Shown here piece after piece: positions 46,009 to 54,017 of a stretch of DNA of 64,000 nt; positions within the stretch are counted from its first letter, which is position 1, and each line of letters opens with the position of its first letter. The notes beneath the pieces were generated by a model. That model did no database searches and was not told the DNA's origin. It saw nothing but the letters and a program-made list of their open reading frames with translations. A program made the position numbers and the translations under genes. Source of the DNA: an uncultured Clostridia bacterium (GTDB taxonomy: Bacteria; Bacillota; Clostridia; Oscillospirales; Acutalibacteraceae); the NCBI GenBank assembly GCA_937907605.1, contig CALCYI010000002.1, forward strand, positions 62,001 to 126,000, given 5' to 3'.

Positions 46009-46923
46009 TTATGCGCCGAAGTGAATTACTGTGTATTCGTAACCTTCTGCTTCTTCAAGCTCGTGTTCTGCTTTAAGTGTGTCGTCAAGACCGAAGGTAA
46101 CCTTGAAGCCGTCGCCCTCGCCCTCTTTGAGCTCGTTAAAATTCTTTGCAAAAGTATCAGCATTTGTCGGCTGAAGCTTTGCTACGGTATTCATAATTGA
46201 CTGATAGGTAAGGTCGCTTCTTTCGCCGTACTCGCTAACGATGATATCAACGGAATCCTTGTTGCCGTAATAAATCACTCTGATTTTACCGCAATTGATA
46301 ACGCCGTTAATATCGTTTTCATCAAGCGCGTCGGTATATTCGAGCGCATTTTCGTTAACGTACATCGTATCAAGGTCGGTCATATCCCACTTACCTGCGA
46401 TATAAAGCTTCATCGTGGTTGTGCCTGCTTCATCGGTTTCGGTAATAAAATATTTATTATCAATTCCGAAATACTCACAGCCGGAGATATAACCTGTTGT
46501 AAGGTCGGAATCCATACCGAGATACTTATCGGCAGCGGATTTAAGGAACATGAAGAAGGAATAGCCTATGTAATCCTCGGAGTTTGCTTCCTGCTTGTAA
46601 GTCAAAAAGTCGCCGTCAAGCTTGAATTCGTAGTTACCGCTAACGCCCTCGTCGCCGCTGATATTAATAATAATGCTGTCGCCCTCAACCTTTTCTTCAA
46701 AAGCGGTATTAGGATACATAGTCTTATAATCTGCATACTGCTCGTCAGCCTTGAAATTATCAAGGATAGTCTGCAAAGCAGCAGTATTATCAGCCGTGTC
46801 GCTCTGTGACGGTGTGTCTGTGTTTTCCGCCTTGTTTGAGCCGTTTGACGAACAGGCGGCAAAGGAAAATACGAGCGCCCCGATAAGCATTAATGCTACT
46901 AAAGCTTTACTGAATTTTTTCAT
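46009..46923 (-). CDS. Lipoprotein, unknown function
   Basis: A 304-residue exported protein with a lipoprotein signal (FSFAAC, Cys near 24) and a Ser/Thr/Asp-rich linker. The mature part is acidic with no recognised domain. It lies 13 nt after the Cys-repeat surface protein and probably shares its SARP-type promoter. Confidence 0.8.
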   Translation of the reverse strand: MKKFSKALVALMLIGALVFSFAACSSNGSNKAENTDTPSQSDTADNTAALQTILDNFKADEQYADYKTMYPNTAFEEKVEGDSIIINISGDEGVSGNYEFKLDGDFLTYKQEANSEDYIGYSFFMFLKSAADKYLGMDSDLTTGYISGCEYFGIDNKYFITETDEAGTTTMKLYIAGKWDMTDLDTMYVNENALEYTDALDENDINGVINCGKIRVIYYGNKDSVDIIVSEYGERSDLTYQSIMNTVAKLQPTNADTFAKNFNELKEGEGDGFKVTFGLDDTLKAEHELEEAEGYEYTVIHFGA

Positions 46924-46936
46924 AGTCTTTCTCCTT

Positions 46937-49915
46937 TTATTTAACTGTTACCTTAATTGCTTTAGCAAAGCCGTTGTTGGAATAAACGTAGATATATGCC
47001 GTGCCCTTGCCTGCGGCTTTGATTTTACCGTTTGCATCAACAGTGGCAACCGCCGTATTGCTTGAGAAATAGCGGAATTTTGCAACGTGTAAGATAGCCT
47101 TTTTCTTCTTATTTACGAATACAAGCTGAGATTTAATGGTATCCAGTTTGCCTACGTTCAACGTTACCGCGGTTTTATTGTTTTTCACGGTCTTGACGTT
47201 GGTGTAGTTGCCCTTTGCGCCCGCAATATGAACTGTCGGTGAGGTGAAGATAGTAACGTCCTTGCCGTTAACCTTCTTCTGCGCAACAACGTAGGTCTTA
47301 ACGTTCTTATACGGATTAAGCTTTTTGCCGTTCAGCTTTTTAATCTCATAAGTTGTGGCATTGCCCTTTACGGTTGCAATCTTCTTATACTTATTCGTAT
47401 TGCCGCAGTAGGTAGCGTAAATAACGTAGGAATCTGCGTCCTTCACTCTGCCCCATTTAAGCGTTGCTTTCTTTGCAGTTGAGGTACCCTGAAGCCCTGC
47501 TACAAACTCTGCATACGCCTGCTCTCTTGCAGCCTTCTTATCAGCAGCATCTGCCGCAGCCTTTCTGTTTTTGTCCAGATAGCCGCATACCGTACAAGTA
47601 TAGCGAGCAGCGCCCTTTTCGCCGTAGGTATGCGCCGCTTTCTGATTTACTTCGTCGCAGCGTGTGCACTTATGCCAATGGCTCTTTGCATCCTTGCTCC
47701 AAACGGTTTCCCAATCATGACCGAGAGCGGGAATATCGGCAAGAACCTTTGTCTGAGTTTCAAACGCGGGGTTGGTAAAGGTCGCCGTGTACGTGGTTTC
47801 TCCGTTAACTGTGCAGGTCGGCTCTTTCGTTTTCTCTGAGGTTACAGTAGCAGTTTCCTTTTCTACGTAGCCGCAAACCGTACAGGTATGGGAAGCTGTT
47901 ACAGAATATGTACCGTCCCATTCATAAGTTACTTCACCGTAAGTGTGCGCTTCTTTATCGAGTACCTCGTCACAGCGGGTGCAGTCGTGCCAGTGGTCAG
48001 TTTCGTCCTTGCTCCACTTGTCGATTCTCCAGTCGTGCGTAAGAGCGGGCGTGGTCGTCTTGTTATAAGTATCGCCGCAGGAGGAACAGGTATAGGTATC
48101 GTAGCCCTCCTCAGTACAGGTTGCAGCCTTAGTAGCGGTTATCTTATAGGAGTGACCGATAGCGGGCGTTTGCTCCGTATAAGTTACGCCGCAGCCGCTG
48201 CAGGTATAAGTGATTATACCCTTTTCTGTACAGGTTGCGTCCTTTGTAATCTCTGCGCTGAACAGGTGTCTTCCGGTTGACGGAATCACCGTGTCATAGG
48301 AACGGCCGCAGACCTCGCAGGTATGGCGCAGAATACCGTCCTCGCTGCAGGTCGCAGGCTTTACAGCCTCTTCGCTGTAAAGGTGGTCGTCAGTCATCGG
48401 GATTTCTTCGTAATAAACCGCATCGCAGTTTGCGCAGGCATATTCCATTACGCCCGTTTCCGCACAGGTCGGCACATTAACAAGCGTAGCGCTGTACTGA
48501 TGGTCCTTTGCAGGGGTAGTAGTCTTTTTATAAGTTTCGCCGCAAACGGAACAGGTATAAACGTCATAGCCCTCGGTTTCACAGGTCGCAGCAACCTGTT
48601 CGGTTACCTTGTATGAATGATTGAGTGCGGGCGTAGTCGTTACGTTATAGCTGTCGCCGCAGTATTCACAGGTGTAGGTGTCATAGCCCTCTTCGGTGCA
48701 GGTTGCGGGTGTAGAGGAAGTAACAACGTAGTTGTGAATATCAAGCGTGTATTCCGCTTCTACCGTTACGCCGCCGATGGCAAGCTCATAAGCCTTCCAG
48801 GCGCCAGTGTAGCCCGGCTTTACGGGAACGTCAGGCTCTTCAATTTCAGTCGTGTTTACGGTATACGGAATTTCCGCAACAGTCTTGCCGTCGGCAACAA
48901 AGCGTGCAACATAAGTAGCAGGTGCAAAGGTAGCGTTAACGGTTACGTCGCTGCCAGGCATAGTGAATTTGTTATCGGAAACGGTTATATCGTTGTCGTT
49001 CTCATCCGTTACGCTCACGCTTTCAAGCGCATAGCCATCGTCGGGTGTTGCCGACAGTGTCACCTCGTCACCGACAAAAGCTTTCTCTTTTGAAACTGTT
49101 ACGGTACCGTGCTCGGCAGCAGCAGCGGTTACCTTGTGCCAGAAAACGAAATCAACATAATAAATATATTCACTGCCGTCCTTCTTTACTGTCACGGGGC
49201 AGGTATAGTCAGTACCCTTGTTGCTTTGCAACTTAATTTTACACTCCGTTGGCAATTCTTCAACAATCTCGGCGCTTTCGCCATCGGAAGTTGTAAGGCT
49301 GACCGTATTTTTCAGATTTTTCATCTGAACACCATACTGGTCAATCATCTGAAAATAGATATTGCCTGTGGCTACGCCTTCTTCGGAATCCAGACTCTGA
49401 AGAATTTTCAGATCGGTATTTTTGTTACCGTCTTCATCCTTGGTGTAAACATGAATAGCGCTAATCTCCGGGTCATCCCATCGAAAGCCGCCGCCTATTT
49501 TGCAGTGCGAAAAAGGCGCGGAAGTACCCGAAAAGCCCTGTGACCGTTCTTCTTTTCCGTTCAGGTTTGCCGTGAAAGTACCTTCCCAATGGTGAATGGC
49601 AATGTTACCGCCAAAATCGAAATAGGCTTCAGCTCCATTATAAAAATATTCGGAGTGATAGGAAACCTCAAATGCTTCGCCTCCATCATCAATACTTGAC
49701 GTAATCGTCCACGCTTTTTCAGGGATACTGCTGTCGTTGCTGTTGTATAGCTTCAGTGTAGCCACATTCCAGTCATCAGCGTCGTCCGTTGTCTGAATCT
49801 TGAGGTTGTAGATATACTCCCCATCCGGTTCCGCAGCCTGCGCTGAAAACGTCAGACCAGTGCATACGCTCAGGAGCATACACAGGGATAACAATAAACT
49901 GATTATTTTCTTCAT
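46937..49915 (-). CDS. Large secreted protein with Cys-x2-Cys repeats
   Basis: A 992-residue secreted protein. Signal peptide 1-28 (FSAQA), a beta-rich N-domain, a bacterial repeat near 265-330 (GTVTVSKEKAFVGDEVTLSA), then six strong repeats of about 35-40 residues of the form ATCTEEGYDTYTCxxCG, followed by four weaker WHxCTRC or TCTVCGY units. The C-terminus has a fibronectin-III-like part and a Big2-type domain (AVATVDANGKIKAAGKGTA). No LPXTG. The paired Cys could bind metal or form disulfides. Promoter of the SARP type at 49963-49997; GGAGAG precedes the ATG. Confidence 0.82.
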   Translation of the reverse strand: MKKIISLLLSLCMLLSVCTGLTFSAQAAEPDGEYIYNLKIQTTDDADDWNVATLKLYNSNDSSIPEKAWTITSSIDDGGEAFEVSYHSEYFYNGAEAYFDFGGNIAIHHWEGTFTANLNGKEERSQGFSGTSAPFSHCKIGGGFRWDDPEISAIHVYTKDEDGNKNTDLKILQSLDSEEGVATGNIYFQMIDQYGVQMKNLKNTVSLTTSDGESAEIVEELPTECKIKLQSNKGTDYTCPVTVKKDGSEYIYYVDFVFWHKVTAAAAEHGTVTVSKEKAFVGDEVTLSATPDDGYALESVSVTDENDNDITVSDNKFTMPGSDVTVNATFAPATYVARFVADGKTVAEIPYTVNTTEIEEPDVPVKPGYTGAWKAYELAIGGVTVEAEYTLDIHNYVVTSSTPATCTEEGYDTYTCEYCGDSYNVTTTPALNHSYKVTEQVAATCETEGYDVYTCSVCGETYKKTTTPAKDHQYSATLVNVPTCAETGVMEYACANCDAVYYEEIPMTDDHLYSEEAVKPATCSEDGILRHTCEVCGRSYDTVIPSTGRHLFSAEITKDATCTEKGIITYTCSGCGVTYTEQTPAIGHSYKITATKAATCTEEGYDTYTCSSCGDTYNKTTTPALTHDWRIDKWSKDETDHWHDCTRCDEVLDKEAHTYGEVTYEWDGTYSVTASHTCTVCGYVEKETATVTSEKTKEPTCTVNGETTYTATFTNPAFETQTKVLADIPALGHDWETVWSKDAKSHWHKCTRCDEVNQKAAHTYGEKGAARYTCTVCGYLDKNRKAAADAADKKAAREQAYAEFVAGLQGTSTAKKATLKWGRVKDADSYVIYATYCGNTNKYKKIATVKGNATTYEIKKLNGKKLNPYKNVKTYVVAQKKVNGKDVTIFTSPTVHIAGAKGNYTNVKTVKNNKTAVTLNVGKLDTIKSQLVFVNKKKKAILHVAKFRYFSSNTAVATVDANGKIKAAGKGTAYIYVYSNNGFAKAIKVTVK

Positions 49916-49962
49916 TTTTCATCTCTCCTTTTGTTTTTTGATGATTTATTATAATTTATTGT

Positions 49963-49997
49963 ATTATAATATGTCGCGTCCAACAAATGTCCAACAA
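49963..49997 (-). promoter_or_regulatory. SARP-type promoter of the Cys-repeat protein
   Basis: On the minus strand TTGTTGGACA, one base, TTGTTGGACG, then 8 bp, then TATAAT (49963-49968). No -35 box is needed if an activator binds the direct repeats. The same layout recurs at 51372 and 53657. Confidence 0.78.
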
Positions 49998-50027
49998 AAA
50001 ACGGCGTTTTTTAAAAAATGATAAAAA

Positions 50028-50049
50028 ACTTCCTGCACAAGCAGGAAGT
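50028..50049 (-). terminator. Terminator of the LDT-peptide operon
   Basis: A 9-bp stem (ACTTCCTGC with GCAGGAAGT), 4-base loop, then TTTTTTAT on the minus strand, 14 nt after the peptide stop. Confidence 0.92.
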
Positions 50050-50063
50050 ATTTGCATTTGAGT

Positions 50064-50144
50064 TTATTCTGTTGTAACCGTAGTTTTGGTAATAAACAGG
50101 TCAATCGCCATAGGCTTCCATATGTTTTTCTTAGTGTTTTCCAT
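50064..50144 (-). CDS. 26-residue peptide
   Basis: Encodes a peptide beginning MENTKKNIWKPMAID and ending TTVTTE. AGGTGA lies 8 nt before the ATG and a strong terminator follows, so it is a plausible real gene. It is the third gene of an operon with an L,D-transpeptidase and a DUF3592-like protein, inside a regulon of a membrane sensor kinase. It could be a signal peptide, a membrane-acting peptide or a modified-peptide precursor. It has no Cys and no leader-core pattern I recognise. Confidence 0.6.
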   Translation of the reverse strand: MENTKKNIWKPMAIDLFITKTTVTTE

Positions 50145-50165
50145 AACCCTTTCACCTCTCGCCCA

Positions 50166-50591
50166 TTATCTTCTTCTGACAATCATCCTGAAAGCTGTAA
50201 AAGCGCCGACAATCGCCAACAACGCGCCGACTACGATGAAGATAGCGCCGCCCTTGGCAGGATTGAGAGCAGAAATCTTTTCAGGGTTCCCCGACTGAAC
50301 GAGAATATCCACCGTATCGCCTACCTTGAGGCTGTCGTCCTGCTCGGGAGCGAGAACGTGCTCATACTTCTTGCCGTCGAATTCGTAGTCAATGTAAGCT
50401 GTGTTTACAAGTCTGTCGACCTCGTCCTCAGTCGTGGCATATTCCCACTCCTCCTGAACGTCAACGACCATTGCCGTAATCTGTGTGTCATACTTATCCT
50501 TGTTTGCGATGGTGCTGATGCCGTTGCCGACAAATATAATGCCGATAGCCACTGCAACGACGGACAAAATAACGGGTAAGATTTTTTTCAT
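50166..50591 (-). CDS. DUF3592-like membrane protein
   Basis: A 141-residue protein with a membrane segment at each end (5-24 and 112-132) and an extracytoplasmic beta-rich domain between (VVDVQEEWEYATTED ... GDTVDILVQSGNPEKIS) like DUF3592 proteins, whose function is unknown. It lies 24 nt after the L,D-transpeptidase gene and 21 nt before the 26-residue peptide gene. Confidence 0.75.
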   Translation of the reverse strand: MKKILPVILSVVAVAIGIIFVGNGISTIANKDKYDTQITAMVVDVQEEWEYATTEDEVDRLVNTAYIDYEFDGKKYEHVLAPEQDDSLKVGDTVDILVQSGNPEKISALNPAKGGAIFIVVGALLAIVGAFTAFRMIVRRR

Positions 50592-50615
50592 TTTTATTCT
50601 CCTTTTTAATTGTTT

Positions 50616-51341
50616 TTAATAGATTGTAACTGTTGTGCCGGGAGTAATCGTCTGAAGGATTTTTACCATATTTTCCTCGGATACCGCAACGCAGCCGCCC
50701 GTCGGATAATCGGGTTCTTTCCAACAGTGAAGGAAAATCGCGTTGCCCGCATAAGGTGCGCCCGCTTTGTTATAGCCCATATCAAGAAAATAAGCGTATC
50801 TGATGGGGTATTCAATCAGATGTTCATCCTCGGAATAATCGTTATCGGGATCGTCTTTCTTATTAAGCAGAGTGTTGTATTTTTTGCCGTTTGAACCCGT
50901 GGCACACCAGTACATATCGTCCGTAACCTTTGTGAACGGGAGCTTGCTGCCCGGGTCGTCCTTAATACCGTAAGCCTCGCCTACTTCCCAAGTGCCGAGT
51001 GGAGTTTTTGTGTCACCCTCTGACTGCTTACCGGGTCCGTTTTTGCCGACGAGCGCTTCGCAAGTGAATTGCTTTTCATATTTACCGCCCTTTGCCTGAT
51101 AGACGGTAAGCTCGGCGTGGTAATCGCCGTCAATGGCGGTTTTGATACCGATTCTGTACTCGCCGTCACGCTCGGTTGAAATCGGCTGACCGAACAGGGT
51201 CTGTTCTACTTCTTCCTGAGATATAATGTTTTTATATCTCTTGTAGTGCGATTTATCTACTTGAGTATAAACCAGAAGTCCCGCAAGAATCAGAATAACC
51301 GCTGACATTACTGCAATGATTGCTGTTGTTTTTTTGGACAT
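50616..51341 (-). CDS. L,D-transpeptidase (YkuD)
   Basis: A 241-residue membrane-anchored enzyme (helix 7-27) with a YkuD domain at about 60-241. The catalytic block FLHCWKEPDYPTGGCVAV holds His205 and Cys217. It forms 3-3 peptidoglycan cross-links or attaches proteins to the wall outside the membrane. It is first in an operon behind a SARP-type promoter, shared in design with that of the large surface protein, which it may help anchor; that link is inference. Confidence 0.9.
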   Translation of the reverse strand: MSKKTTAIIAVMSAVILILAGLLVYTQVDKSHYKRYKNIISQEEVEQTLFGQPISTERDGEYRIGIKTAIDGDYHAELTVYQAKGGKYEKQFTCEALVGKNGPGKQSEGDTKTPLGTWEVGEAYGIKDDPGSKLPFTKVTDDMYWCATGSNGKKYNTLLNKKDDPDNDYSEDEHLIEYPIRYAYFLDMGYNKAGAPYAGNAIFLHCWKEPDYPTGGCVAVSEENMVKILQTITPGTTVTIY

Positions 51342-51371
51342 AATTAATACTCCTTTTTATTTGATAATTTA

Positions 51372-51406
51372 ATTATAAAGTATCGTGTCCAACAAATGTC
51401 CAACAA
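51372..51406 (-). promoter_or_regulatory. SARP-type promoter of the L,D-transpeptidase operon
   Basis: On the minus strand TTGTTGGACA, one base, TTGTTGGACA, 8 bp, TATAAT (51372-51377). Repeats are perfect and spaced 11 bp start to start. Confidence 0.82.
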
Positions 51407-51421
51407 TATTAAGGTGATTTT

Positions 51422-51471
51422 AAAAAACTACGTTTGTCCTGTTGCGGTACCCAAAATTTGTTTCGGCTTGT
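51422..51471. repeat. 50-bp repeat, copy 1
   Basis: Matches 53708-53757 with one difference. It lies just upstream of the repeats in front of the L,D-transpeptidase and extends into a CAAAATTTGT/ACAAATTTTG hairpin. The rest of 51472-51543 has no gene I can support. Confidence 0.85.
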
Positions 51472-51543
51472 AGCGCCGACAAATTTTGACCGCTGCCACT
51501 CCTTATTGCTCCCTTCATCTCGCACTGCGAGCGGTCGCAAACG

Positions 51544-51564
51544 TCCCCAACAAATGTCCAACAA
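51544..51564 (-). promoter_or_regulatory. Fourth, degenerate copy of the direct-repeat site
   Basis: TTGTTGGACA, one base, TTGTTGGGGA on the minus strand. No TATAAT follows at the expected distance, so it is likely a decoy or decayed promoter downstream of the regulator gene. Confidence 0.55.
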
Positions 51565-51583
51565 AAGAATAAAGTTTTTTATT

Positions 51584-52384
51584 TTATTCTTTTCCGAATT
51601 TTGTTGCAATGCTTGCCTCGGTAATGTTAGCCCACGAATATGCGTTCATATATTCACCACGAAATTCATTAATTGCGTCTACGTTACCGTTTAGTAAACG
51701 GTATAAATCACATTCAAATAAATCTGTATTGATACGCATCACACCTGACTTTATTTCAAATATTTCTCCTGCTCCGCTTGCATTAAGAGACTCCCTGAGA
51801 CTGCGCACAATAACGTCAAACTGCTTTTGCATTTTTCTGTCATAGGGTATATCCTCATACAAGGCTGAAAATGCAGTTGCCCTTGATACGTTTGCCCCCT
51901 TGGCGTCTATCAAAAAAGCAAGCAGCTCCTTTGACTTTGAACGGGCAAAATGCACGGGCTTGCCGTCAACAAATATTTCAAATTCGCCAAAGGTCTTTAC
52001 GTATATTTTTGTTTCCTTCGGTGCTGCCTTTGCTGACATAGCATATCTGATTTCCGCTTGCAGCATTTCTTTATTAACAGGCTTCAGCAAATAGCCCTGC
52101 GCGTGCATTTTAAATGCTTCTACAGCGTATTTTGAATAGCCGGTCAAAAAGATAACCGAAACGTTTGGCTGAACCTGCTTTATTCTGATAGCAAGACTTA
52201 TTCCGTCAATAACGGGCATATCAATATCAAGAATCGCAAGGTCGGCTTTATTTGTTTTAAGCCATTCAAGCGCTTTTTTAGACTCTGTAAAGCCCTTTAC
52301 CTCGTCTATCTCGGGTAGCTGCTCACAAAGATACACAACCAAATTAAGCACTAACTGTTCGTCATCTACGCAAATTACTCTCAT
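51584..52384 (-). CDS. Response regulator with SARP-like output domain
   Basis: A 266-residue regulator. The receiver domain (1-120) has Asp53 (LAILDIDMP), the acidic pair DDE (7-9) and LLKPV. The output domain (about 130-266) begins KTFGEFEIFVDGKPVHF and SKSKELLAFLIDAKG, the winged-helix start typical of SARP/OmpR activators, followed by helices like a short transcriptional-activation domain. It overlaps the kinase gene by 4 nt. The direct-repeat promoters nearby match SARP geometry. Confidence 0.85.
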   Translation of the reverse strand: MRVICVDDEQLVLNLVVYLCEQLPEIDEVKGFTESKKALEWLKTNKADLAILDIDMPVIDGISLAIRIKQVQPNVSVIFLTGYSKYAVEAFKMHAQGYLLKPVNKEMLQAEIRYAMSAKAAPKETKIYVKTFGEFEIFVDGKPVHFARSKSKELLAFLIDAKGANVSRATAFSALYEDIPYDRKMQKQFDVIVRSLRESLNASGAGEIFEIKSGVMRINTDLFECDLYRLLNGNVDAINEFRGEYMNAYSWANITEASIATKFGKE

Positions 52385-53625
52385 TTTCTCTCCTTTTTAG
52401 GAATACTTATCGTGATTGTTGTTCCTTCGTCAATACGGCTGTCAATATCCAGCGTTCCTTTGCACATTGTATTTATTCTCTCTCTTACGTTTGCAATACC
52501 AATATGATTGCCGTCTGTACTGTCGACATTATCCGCATCAAAGCCTATACCGTTATCACTGATAATGATTTTATAAAAGTCGCTATCCTCTCTTGTGGCT
52601 ATGTTTACCAAGCCGTGCTCACGGCTGCGAACTCCATGGCGGATTGCATTTTCAACAAGCGGCTGAATCGTCAGCGCAGGAAGAGCAAAGTCCTCTGCCT
52701 GAATGTCATACTCAACCGAGATTTTCGGAAAACGCAGCATTTCAATTCCTGCGTATACCTTTGTGTGTTCAAGTTCTTTGTTAAGCGGAATTAAATCCGT
52801 ATCGTTCAGCGAATCAAGATTGCGCCTTAAATACGTTCCGAACTGCTCCGTTACCTTCGCCGCTTTATCGGGGTCGGTAATGCAAAGCGCCTGAATGGTG
52901 GACAGCGTGTTATACAGAAAATGCGGTTGAATTTGCGACATCATTATTTTTATTCGTTGCTCTGCTTTGAGCACGTTTTCGTGTTCCTTAACGAATTCAA
53001 GGTGCAGCCAGATATAATAGAACAGACTGCAGCATACAACGGCAATGGTTAAATAACTAACGGGATATACACGGAACGCCGGCGATATATCAAGAAGCAC
53101 CGATGCAATAATTAATAAAGCATTTACAATCGGTAGCCAAATCCACGTTTTTTCATTAAGGTATTCAGTGACCGTACAATAGACAAGATAAACAAGCAGA
53201 ACAAAGCTGACGACGAAAGCGGTTTTGCTGAAATAGAATACGCCGCCATGATAATGGTTGTTTTCATCAATATAAAAAGCAAAGTGCGAAAATGTTGCCG
53301 TAAGATACACGGCTGCATTTACTGCGACCATAACCCATGCGAAAGCATTTTTACCATTTGGTTTTACTAACTTGCAGAACAGAACAATAATGACAGGTCG
53401 AATAACGTAGCCGAATATACTTACAAGCGTTCTGATATACGGTGCAAATATTACCGTTTGAAGTAAATAATCAGCAACGTTTTGAAGCACCAGCACTCCG
53501 ATAAGACCGACGATTGCAAACATGATGTTCTTTTGATTTTTATTAAGATAGTTGTCACGTGCTACAATAGGCGCCAAGCCAAATATCAAAATTGCAAGAG
53601 GGATTAAAATAATGTATTCAGTCAT
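52381..53625 (-). CDS. 7TM-type sensor histidine kinase (LytS-like)
   Basis: A 414-residue kinase with seven predicted membrane helices in residues 1-205 and no large outer domain, so a ligand probably binds in or at the membrane. The His-kinase box QIQPHFLYN (His235) and the ATPase N box LVENAIRHG and G box GIGF are visible. It is transcribed before the response regulator from a promoter with the same direct repeats, suggesting positive autoregulation. Confidence 0.88.
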   Translation of the reverse strand: MTEYIILIPLAILIFGLAPIVARDNYLNKNQKNIMFAIVGLIGVLVLQNVADYLLQTVIFAPYIRTLVSIFGYVIRPVIIVLFCKLVKPNGKNAFAWVMVAVNAAVYLTATFSHFAFYIDENNHYHGGVFYFSKTAFVVSFVLLVYLVYCTVTEYLNEKTWIWLPIVNALLIIASVLLDISPAFRVYPVSYLTIAVVCCSLFYYIWLHLEFVKEHENVLKAEQRIKIMMSQIQPHFLYNTLSTIQALCITDPDKAAKVTEQFGTYLRRNLDSLNDTDLIPLNKELEHTKVYAGIEMLRFPKISVEYDIQAEDFALPALTIQPLVENAIRHGVRSREHGLVNIATREDSDFYKIIISDNGIGFDADNVDSTDGNHIGIANVRERINTMCKGTLDIDSRIDEGTTITISIPKKERK

Positions 53626-53656
53626 ACAATTAGTCCTTTTTTAGATTACTATATCT

Positions 53657-53691
53657 ATAGTATAGCATTGTGTCCAACAAATGTCCAACAA
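53657..53691 (-). promoter_or_regulatory. SARP-type promoter of the sensor-regulator operon
   Basis: On the minus strand TTGTTGGACA, one base, TTGTTGGACA, 8 bp, TACTAT (53657-53662); TATACT lies two bases closer. The -10 is weaker than at the two target promoters. Confidence 0.72.
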
Positions 53692-54017
53692 ACAATAAAG
53701 TGCTATGAAAAAACTACGTTTGTCCTGTTGCGGTGCCCAAAATTTGTTTCGGCTTGTGATAGACTGCCCTGCATTATACCACACTGAAAATAAATTACAA
53801 ATCATTTTTTGAATGATGTAGATTTTTGAAGGGTTTTTATTATTGTTTTTCTAAAATTTTTTAAAGAGCCTTGTTAAGTTTTTATACTCAGCGAGGTTGT
53901 TGCAACGGTACTGTGACCGATTTTTGGGACCTTGTTTTGCATTTTGAATAAATCACTTGCAATCCGACTTTTATTATGTTAAACAGAAAGTAGCATATTA
54001 TATTTTGGAGGTGCTTT
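53692..54017. other. Gap before the recombinase, with repeat copy 2
   Basis: Holds the second 50-bp repeat copy (53708-53757). The remainder to 54006 is AT-rich with no gene seen. A CATATTATA at 53994-54002 resembles a mother-cell sigma -10 box but lies too close to the ribosome site TTTGGAGG to be used for the recombinase start. Confidence 0.6.

Noticed and set aside
47930..48720. CRISPR-like array suggested by repeated DNA
   Set aside because: The repeats are in-frame codons of the Cys-repeat protein and differ in sequence; there are no constant repeats with unique spacers.
51409..51609. 66-codon minus-strand frame across the repeat region
   Set aside because: It spans the 50-bp repeat, the degenerate operator and the end of the regulator gene, and has no ribosome site. 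It looks like a by-product of the intergenic repeat.
53994..54002. CATATTATA as a mother-cell (sigma-E/K) -10 box for the recombinase
   Set aside because: A start 7-8 bases downstream would fall in the GGAGGTG ribosome site at 54007-54013, and no matching -35 element is visible.
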